The notes beneath the pieces are model-generated. The model did no database searches and was not told the origin of the DNA. It saw only the letters and a list, made by a program, of their open reading frames with translations. Positions 30,994 to 35,468 of a stretch of DNA of 35,468 nucleotides are shown piece by piece. A program made the translations under genes and the position numbers. The first letter of the stretch is position 1, and every line of letters starts with the position of its first letter. Source of the stretch: CAG-411 sp045124315 (GTDB taxonomy: Bacteria; Bacillota; Clostridia; Lachnospirales; Lachnospiraceae); NCBI GenBank assembly GCA_045124315.1, contig JBGVLO010000108.1, forward strand, positions 1 to 35,468, read 5' to 3'.

Positions 30994-31584
30994 ATGAATA
31001 AGAAAAAAATTGGAGTCGCAGGCGCAGCAGTACTATCTGCTATGGTAGTAGGTGGAGGTGCAATTTATGGGAATATACAGGCCGAGAGTACAAACAGTCC
31101 GAGCCCTACAGCTGCCATTGCAGCCACAAATGGAGGATACAATAGCAGCTGTTCTGCACCTGTTGAAACTGCTACGGCTATGCCGAGCATAGCGCCTACC
31201 TCAATAGTTGCACCAACACCAACTATTGCACCTACGCCAATAGTCGCGCCAACACAGGTGCCAACGCCTACTCCTGTGCTGATACAAAAGCCAAAGAAGA
31301 TGGAAGTGTTAAAGGCGAAGCGTTTGAATAAAAGAACGATCCAGGTAAAGTGGAAGATTCAGGATTTTGTTTACGGATATGAGGTGCAGCTTTCTACCGG
31401 TAAGAAGTTTGCTAAGAAAGCTACTAAGACCAAAGATATTACTAAGTATGAGACGAAGACACGTTTTAAATTGTTAAAGCGTAATAAGACTTATTATGTT
31501 CGTCTGCGTGCGTATCGTCTGGATGAGGATCGAAATAAAATCTGTGGAAAATACAGTAAAGTGGTTAAGGTAAATAAAAAATAA
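30994..31584 (+). CDS. Secreted protein with Pro/Thr linker and fibronectin type III-like domain
   Basis: This encodes 196 residues. A signal peptide (about 1-31, ending in the IQAES region) is followed by a low-complexity linker with repeated APT/SIV/PTP units (about 35-95). A C-terminal Fn3-like domain (about 100-196) shows KAKRLNKRTIQVKWK, the strand GYEVQLST and KNKTYYVRLRAYR, the pattern of the many secreted clostridial Fn3 domains. There is no LPXTG or lipobox, so the protein is probably released or loosely wall-bound. AAGAGGAAGAG precedes the ATG. The linker DNA is repetitive and could vary in length between strains. It stands alone between the TIR gene and the agr locus. Confidence 0.82.
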   Translation: MNKKKIGVAGAAVLSAMVVGGGAIYGNIQAESTNSPSPTAAIAATNGGYNSSCSAPVETATAMPSIAPTSIVAPTPTIAPTPIVAPTQVPTPTPVLIQKPKKMEVLKAKRLNKRTIQVKWKIQDFVYGYEVQLSTGKKFAKKATKTKDITKYETKTRFKLLKRNKTYYVRLRAYRLDEDRNKICGKYSKVVKVNKK

Positions 31585-31706
31585 GATAGCTTTTTGAGTA
31601 GTTTTCGTAGTAAAATTTGTTATGAGGAATTAATAGAAAAAGGCTGAAGATATCGGATAGTTTAGTGTTTTCAAGAATAACTTAATTACAATGAGGGGGG
31701 CTCTTA

Positions 31707-32432
31707 ATGCTGAAAATAGCAATATGTGATGATGAAGAAGTGTTTGCGCAACATTTAAAACAAATAGTGGGTCGCTTACTTGATGAGAAACTAATACAAC
31801 ATGAAATTCATTTGTTTGGTTCGGGGGAGGAGTTTGTTACGCTTAACCTGGATATGGCAAATTATCGAATTGTATTTTTAGACATCAATATGGAAGAATT
31901 AGATGGAATTTCAACAGCTAAAAGGTTGAGAGAATTGTGTAAAGATACTTTTGTTGTTTTTGTGACAGCTTTTATTAATTATGCTTTGGACGGATATGAA
32001 GTAGAAGCCATTCGCTATCTCCTAAAAAATTCGTCAAATTTTGACAAAAGTGTAAGTGAGTGTATTGAGGCTATCTTGGAAAAAATGCATTATGAGGCTG
32101 TAATTCATAAGTTTCCATTCAAAGAAGGAACGAAAGAAGTGAATGAGGATAGTATCGTATATATAGAAAGCAATTTGCATGAATTATGTTTTTACATTAT
32201 GAAACAGGTACTAGAAGCCCATCGGCTGGATGACACGTTGAATCATATAGAAAGCAATCTTGACAATACGAAGTTTGTTAGGATTCATCAAAGTTATTTG
32301 GTTAATATGAAGTATGTGAAAAGTATGAGGTTGCAGAAGGCTTTGTTGATTGACGGAAGGGAGCTGCCGATTGCAAAAACCAGATATAAAAATGTAAGAA
32401 AGATATATGCAAATTATAAAGGAGCAATGTAA
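31707..32432 (+). CDS. LytTR response regulator of the agr locus (AgrA-like)
   Basis: This encodes 241 residues. The receiver domain has the acidic patch AICDDEE, phospho-acceptor Asp59 in IVFLDINMEELDG and Thr in VFVTAF. The lysine motif reads YLLKN where most relatives have YLLKP. From about residue 135 a LytTR DNA-binding domain follows (EGTKEVNEDSIVYIESNLHE, FVRIHQSYLVNMKYV, LPIAKTRYKNVRK). Such regulators bind direct repeats upstream of quorum-sensing promoters. ATGAGGGGGG precedes the ATG. The last base of the stop overlaps the kinase start. No strong promoter was found in the AT-rich leader at 31585-31706. Confidence 0.93.
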   Translation: MLKIAICDDEEVFAQHLKQIVGRLLDEKLIQHEIHLFGSGEEFVTLNLDMANYRIVFLDINMEELDGISTAKRLRELCKDTFVVFVTAFINYALDGYEVEAIRYLLKNSSNFDKSVSECIEAILEKMHYEAVIHKFPFKEGTKEVNEDSIVYIESNLHELCFYIMKQVLEAHRLDDTLNHIESNLDNTKFVRIHQSYLVNMKYVKSMRLQKALLIDGRELPIAKTRYKNVRKIYANYKGAM

Positions 32433-33721
32433 TGCTATCATATATTCTAGGATATATTGTTATTCCATTGGAAACGATATGTTGTAAAATGTTTTTTGAA
32501 ACGTTTTGTTTGAGAAAAAGAAATAAAGCGTTATATCAGATATTGTTTTGGTTGTCTTTATGTGTGTTACTATACATACTGACCATTTTCTTTGGAAATT
32601 CATTTGTGTTGAAACAAATAACCGTGATTGGAATTGTTGCAGTTGCGACAAAAATCTATTGGAGAATTACATATAAAAAAAGCATTATGTTAGCCTTCTT
32701 GTTTCAAAATCTTGTTTTGATAGCAGATTATGTGGTTGTTATGATAGATAGCTCTCTTTTAGAGAAAAATATAAATCAGAGCCAAGGGACACAAGCTTTT
32801 TTTGTTCTTCTCTCTAAGATGGTATTATTTTTATTAATCTTGGTCATTAAGCATATCTTTGGAAAAAGCCAGTTGGATTTTTTGGGGGATGCAGTATGGC
32901 TTAAATTTATGTTTTTTCCTTTTTTTACAATCTGTATCATCATTGCACTCATTTATAAACCGGATCTTATGATTGATGAATCTCAAAAGCAGATATTTTG
33001 GGTGTTTGCTTTGGGATTGATCGGAATGAATATTATGTTCTTTTATTTGTTGCAAGATGTAGCAAATAAAGAACGCGAATTGTGTGAACAGAGGATATTT
33101 GAACGAGAAGCGAAGCATAAATTCTTACTATATGAGTCTATGGCAGAAGCAACAAAACAACAGCAGGCACTGAGTCATGAATATCAAAATCACCTTGTTT
33201 GTATCCAATCATTACTTCATGAAGGGGAATATAAGAAGTTGGAAGAATATGTGGAGCAGATAACGGGAGTAGTACTAAAGGATTTGGATTATATTGATAC
33301 AAATAATGCTATCGTAAATGCAATACTGAATGAAAAGTATTTTCAGGCAATCAAACAAGATATTGTTATGGTGTATAAAATTAATGATTTGACCCAAATA
33401 ACAATTGAGGATCAAGATATTTCATTGTTATTATCTAATTTGTTAAATAATGCAATAGAGGCATGCCAGAAGTGCACAACTCAAAAAGTAATAAAGGTAA
33501 AATTCGTTTTAGAGGATGAGAATATTGTGCTATCTGTAAAGAACACCTATGATGGTCATGTAATCACATCTGAAGATAATTACTTAACAACAAAAATTGA
33601 TAAAGAAAATCATGGAATTGGAATAAAAAATATGATAAAGGTAATTGAAAAATATGATGGTTTTTATTCAATTACTCATGATGAAAGTATTTTCTCTTTT
33701 TCTTGTATATTTCCAAGATAG
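32432..33721 (+). CDS. AgrC-like GHKL sensor histidine kinase
   Basis: This encodes 429 residues. Six to seven membrane helices fill residues 1-213 (near 3-20, 35-55, 58-78, 86-108, 126-146, 160-180, 190-212), the peptide-sensing module of AgrC-type receptors. A coiled coil leads to His249 in LSHEYQNHLVCIQ, the H-E-Y-x-N-H motif of this family. A GHKL ATPase domain follows with N-box LLSNLLNNAIEACQ and G-box HGIGIKNM. It should autophosphorylate on binding the processed AgrD peptide and pass phosphate to the preceding regulator. Start overlaps the regulator's stop. A strong terminator begins at its last base. Confidence 0.92.
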   Translation: MLSYILGYIVIPLETICCKMFFETFCLRKRNKALYQILFWLSLCVLLYILTIFFGNSFVLKQITVIGIVAVATKIYWRITYKKSIMLAFLFQNLVLIADYVVVMIDSSLLEKNINQSQGTQAFFVLLSKMVLFLLILVIKHIFGKSQLDFLGDAVWLKFMFFPFFTICIIIALIYKPDLMIDESQKQIFWVFALGLIGMNIMFFYLLQDVANKERELCEQRIFEREAKHKFLLYESMAEATKQQQALSHEYQNHLVCIQSLLHEGEYKKLEEYVEQITGVVLKDLDYIDTNNAIVNAILNEKYFQAIKQDIVMVYKINDLTQITIEDQDISLLLSNLLNNAIEACQKCTTQKVIKVKFVLEDENIVLSVKNTYDGHVITSEDNYLTTKIDKENHGIGIKNMIKVIEKYDGFYSITHDESIFSFSCIFPR

Positions 33722-33748
33722 TCTTACTAGCGGTAAGACTATTTTTTT
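33721..33748 (+). terminator. Intrinsic terminator after agrC
   Basis: GTCTTAC-TAGCG-GTAAGAC is a perfect 7-bp stem followed by TATTTTTTT. It separates the regulator-kinase transcript from agrBD. Confidence 0.88.
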
Positions 33749-34120
33749 GCTATATGAGAAACTTCGTCTCCTATATAGCATACGCAGTAGCCTTCAACCG
33801 ACTATGAGAAACTCGCTTTACGAGTTTCTCAAGTTATCGCGGCAGTCGCCAAGGTCTCGTGCCCTAAAGGACTAGCTTTGCGTCACAATCGTGGACTTTG
33901 GCTCGTTACTTGCGTAAATCAAACGTCGTCTTTGACTCGTTTTCGTGGGAAAGCCTTTCTTGCCAGTTTTCTAGCCTGCGCTTTGACCTTACGGTCTTTG
34001 ATTAGGCTGAAAACAGTGCAAAACACTCCGCGAGGATGTGCATAGATGCGAAAGGAGTATTGTTGCAAGAAGTATGCAACACGAATCAGGTACAGACTAT
34101 TATGCTGAAAAATCAAGAGA
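33749..34120. other. Non-coding block between agrC and agrB with several hairpins
   Basis: No convincing gene is present. Two stems stand out: GCTATAT...ATATAGC (33750-33780) and the perfect GAGAAACTCG-CTTTA-CGAGTTTCTC (33806-33830). Further on are many CTTTG/CAAAG-type and GTCTTTGA segments, and the block is clearly richer in G and C than the agr genes around it. A 65-codon minus-strand frame in it is Lys/Arg-rich and lacks a ribosome site. It could be an inserted repeat element or a structured RNA. I recall similar intergenic blocks in other Lachnospiraceae but cannot name a family. Confidence 0.4.
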
Positions 34121-34125
34121 AAAAA

Positions 34126-34157
34126 GTCATATTCTGCAAAAAAAGGGTCAATACTGC
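34126..34157 (+). promoter_or_regulatory. Candidate LytTR direct repeat before agrB
   Basis: GTCATATTCTGC (34126-34137) and GTCAATACTGC (34147-34157) are direct repeats with a period of 20-21 bases, two helical turns, as is typical for LytTR/AgrA sites. TATATT-like -10 sequences lie about 30-40 bases downstream (34184-34194) with no good -35, as expected for an activated promoter. Binding is inferred. Confidence 0.4.
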
Positions 34158-34213
34158 GAAGGAGATAGATTTTTTAAAAAATGTATTGTATATTGTGTGA
34201 CAGGAGGTAGGAC

Positions 34214-34801
34214 ATGATAACAAAAGCAGTTAAGTATTTAGTGGATCAGCTTGTTAAAAAGGAGTTAATAGAGGAAATGCAACGAGATGAATATTTATAT
34301 TCTTTGACATGTTTCGTTGAGGGAATATTAACAATTGGAAGCATATTGATACTTGCGATTTGCTTTGAAAAAATAATACCAACTATTATGTTTTTATTAT
34401 TTTTCTTTTCACTCAGAAGAAGAACAGGAGGTTTTCATTTAAATAGCTTTGGCAGTTGCTTTATCGGTACACTTATTTTATATGTTTTGATTGTGATATG
34501 CGCAAAATATGCCGTACTGGAACGGTTAGTACTTGTATTATTTACGGTATGTTCATATGTATGCATCTTGATTATCGGAACTGTCAACCATCCTAATATG
34601 GATATGAGCAAAGAAGAATTGAATGCGTCCAAAACATCATCAAGATTATTAGTTTCGATGCTGATCATGTTGGTTGGATTTTTATGGTGGATTGAAGCAA
34701 ATATGGAAATCATAGTTTATATGTGTCTGGCGATTATATTGTGTGCAAGCCTCTTAATAATTGCAAAAATAGTAAAGCAGGAGGTGAGAGTGAATGAATA
34801 A
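34214..34801 (+). CDS. agrB: AgrB-like peptide processing protease
   Basis: This is a 195-residue membrane protease that cuts the C-terminal tail of AgrD and forms the thiolactone ring. The family signature is present: SLRRRTGGFHLNSFGSC, with catalytic His75 and Cys82 seven residues apart, as in the S. aureus enzyme (His77/Cys84). Membrane helices lie near 38-55, 57-68, 82-100, 105-122, 145-160 and 163-185. AGGAGGTAGGAC precedes the ATG. Its stop overlaps the AgrD start by eight bases. Length is normal for the family. Confidence 0.94.
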   Translation: MITKAVKYLVDQLVKKELIEEMQRDEYLYSLTCFVEGILTIGSILILAICFEKIIPTIMFLLFFFSLRRRTGGFHLNSFGSCFIGTLILYVLIVICAKYAVLERLVLVLFTVCSYVCILIIGTVNHPNMDMSKEELNASKTSSRLLVSMLIMLVGFLWWIEANMEIIVYMCLAIILCASLLIIAKIVKQEVRVNE

Positions 34802-34940
34802 GACAAAAGTGGCATTAAAGTTAGTTGAGAAGGTTGGGAATTTTGCTGTAAAACAAGATTCTTTCAGATGGCCACCGCCATGCATGGGGATTTTACATCA
34901 GCCGAAAAGGCCAAAGACAAGATATAATACTGAGAAGTAA
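34794..34940 (+). CDS. agrD: AgrD-like cyclic autoinducer peptide precursor
   Basis: This is a 48-residue precursor too short for ordinary gene calling. It has an amphipathic basic N-terminal helix (MNKTKVALKLVEKVGNFAVK), a central segment DSFRWPPPCMGIL, and a tail starting HQPKRPK, matching the QPK-P tail of clostridial AgrD peptides. Cys30 and Leu34 would form a five-residue thiolactone, CMGIL, with an N-terminal extension that probably includes WPPP. AgrB should cut after Leu34. The GGAGGTGA ribosome site lies inside the agrB gene, so the two are coupled. The agr order here is regulator, kinase, B, D, unlike the staphylococcal B-D-C-A. Confidence 0.9.
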   Translation: MNKTKVALKLVEKVGNFAVKQDSFRWPPPCMGILHQPKRPKTRYNTEK

Positions 34941-34984
34941 CCTTGAAGATGTTCACAATTACAAAAGAAAAGGAGAAGATTATT

Positions 34985-35101
34985 ATGAAAATTAAGTTAA
35001 AAAAGAAGATTAGTGCATTGGCACTCGCAGGTGCTTTTGCAATGGGAACCTCAAGTATGGCATATGCGGCAAGTCCAACATATTTAAAAATTTACAATTA
35101 G
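34985..35101 (+). CDS. 38-aa exported mini-peptide precursor
   Basis: Behind an AAAGGAGAAG ribosome site, 38 codons encode a textbook signal peptide: MKIKLKKKIS, a hydrophobic Ala-rich core and SMAYA as the cleavage region. Cutting after Ala28 leaves only the ten residues ASPTYLKIYN. The stop is TAG and the next gene starts 13 bases later, so the frame is not an obvious frameshifted long gene. It lies 44 bases after agrD. A secreted linear peptide signal, a small toxin or a truncated secreted protein are all possible. I do not recognise it. Confidence 0.7.
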   Translation: MKIKLKKKISALALAGAFAMGTSSMAYAASPTYLKIYN

Positions 35102-35114
35102 GAAAGGAAATAGG

Positions 35115-35468
35115 GTGAGTATCTTAATTTTTATGCAATTGAGGATGAAAAAATCATTATTTAGGTTTGATGATGCATTAGAGTTATATGTTGCGTATAT
35201 ATTTTGTTTTTCTTTGAATACGCTATTTGATTATGTAACAGCTTTGAAGGTACGCTCTTATCTTTTAAAAGCATATTTTCAGAGCTTTATAGAATACCGA
35301 TCGCAGATTGTTTTTTTATTTACATTTATTGTAATGGTTTTTCATTATCAAATGCTATACAGAAAAAAAACAGAAGTATTTTGTAGAACTCTTGTGGGAG
35401 ATACCATTTTTTCTATTATTGTTCGGTATTCATCAGATTGCCTAATGATATTAGGCAGTGCTTACCTT
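35115..35468 (+). CDS. Membrane protein, truncated by the window end
   Basis: A GTG start behind GGAAATAG opens a frame of at least 118 codons that continues beyond the window. ATGs at codons 7 and 11 are alternatives. The visible part is hydrophobic and aromatic, with likely membrane helices near 25-45, 66-84 and 97-115, and basic loops between (KVRSYLLK, YRKKTE). It follows the mini-peptide by 13 bases and could be its exporter, immunity or receptor partner, but no family motif is visible in this fragment. Confidence 0.6.
   Translation, partial: MSILIFMQLRMKKSLFRFDDALELYVAYIFCFSLNTLFDYVTALKVRSYLLKAYFQSFIEYRSQIVFLFTFIVMVFHYQMLYRKKTEVFCRTLVGDTIFSIIVRYSSDCLMILGSAYL

Noticed and set aside
33919..34116. 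65-codon minus-strand frame between agrC and agrB
   Set aside because: Low complexity Lys/Arg-rich end, no ribosome site, and it lies in a hairpin-rich non-coding block.

Overview
The window looks like a chromosomal segment of a low-GC Firmicute, most likely a gut Lachnospiraceae (Blautia/Dorea/Ruminococcus-like). This rests on AT-rich DNA, strong AGGAGG-type ribosome sites, TTGACA/TATAAT promoters, two-component and agr systems of clostridial type, and many small palindromic intergenic repeats. No rRNA, tRNA, CRISPR array or intact insertion sequence was seen. The taxonomic call is an inference from gene style only.

Region 1 (1-10475) is very AT-rich accessory DNA. It opens with the 5' end of a PadR regulator on the minus strand and a densely regulated intergenic area that holds a candidate small RNA. 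A ten-kb co-directional run follows: a small secreted protein, two lipoproteins, an ABC ATPase with two large-loop permeases (the second fused to a lipoprotein-like beta-propeller), then a second ABC module with two small permeases and a LanF-like ATPase, ending in a membrane-anchored extracytoplasmic protein. The layout suggests secretion of, or self-protection against, an exported peptide or protein. I do not recognise it as a described system.

Region 2 (10476-17430) is more ordinary: a Uma2 remnant, exonuclease III, a small hypothetical protein, a UBA-like membrane protein, an OmpR-type two-component pair, a decayed GHKL kinase fragment, and on the opposite strand an AAA ATPase with a C-terminal PD-(D/E)XK-like domain. 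Region 3 (17431-22840) is an ECF-sigma-led ABC operon whose layout parallels the first ABC module of region 1. Its sigma gene carries an in-frame TGA between regions 2 and 4. It is followed by remnants of a Phd antitoxin and of a lipoprotein joined to an ABC ATPase tail.

Region 4 (22841-31600) holds a compact polyphosphate kinase missing about 170 residues of the usual enzyme, a hybrid histidine kinase, a DHH phosphoesterase, a TIR-beta-propeller protein that seems to have lost its membrane linker, and a secreted Fn3-type protein. Region 5 (31601-35468) is AT-rich again and is an agr-type quorum-sensing locus in the order regulator, kinase, AgrB, AgrD. It contains a predicted CMGIL thiolactone peptide, a possible LytTR direct repeat before agrB, and a tiny signal-peptide gene that would release about ten residues, followed by a membrane protein cut by the window end.
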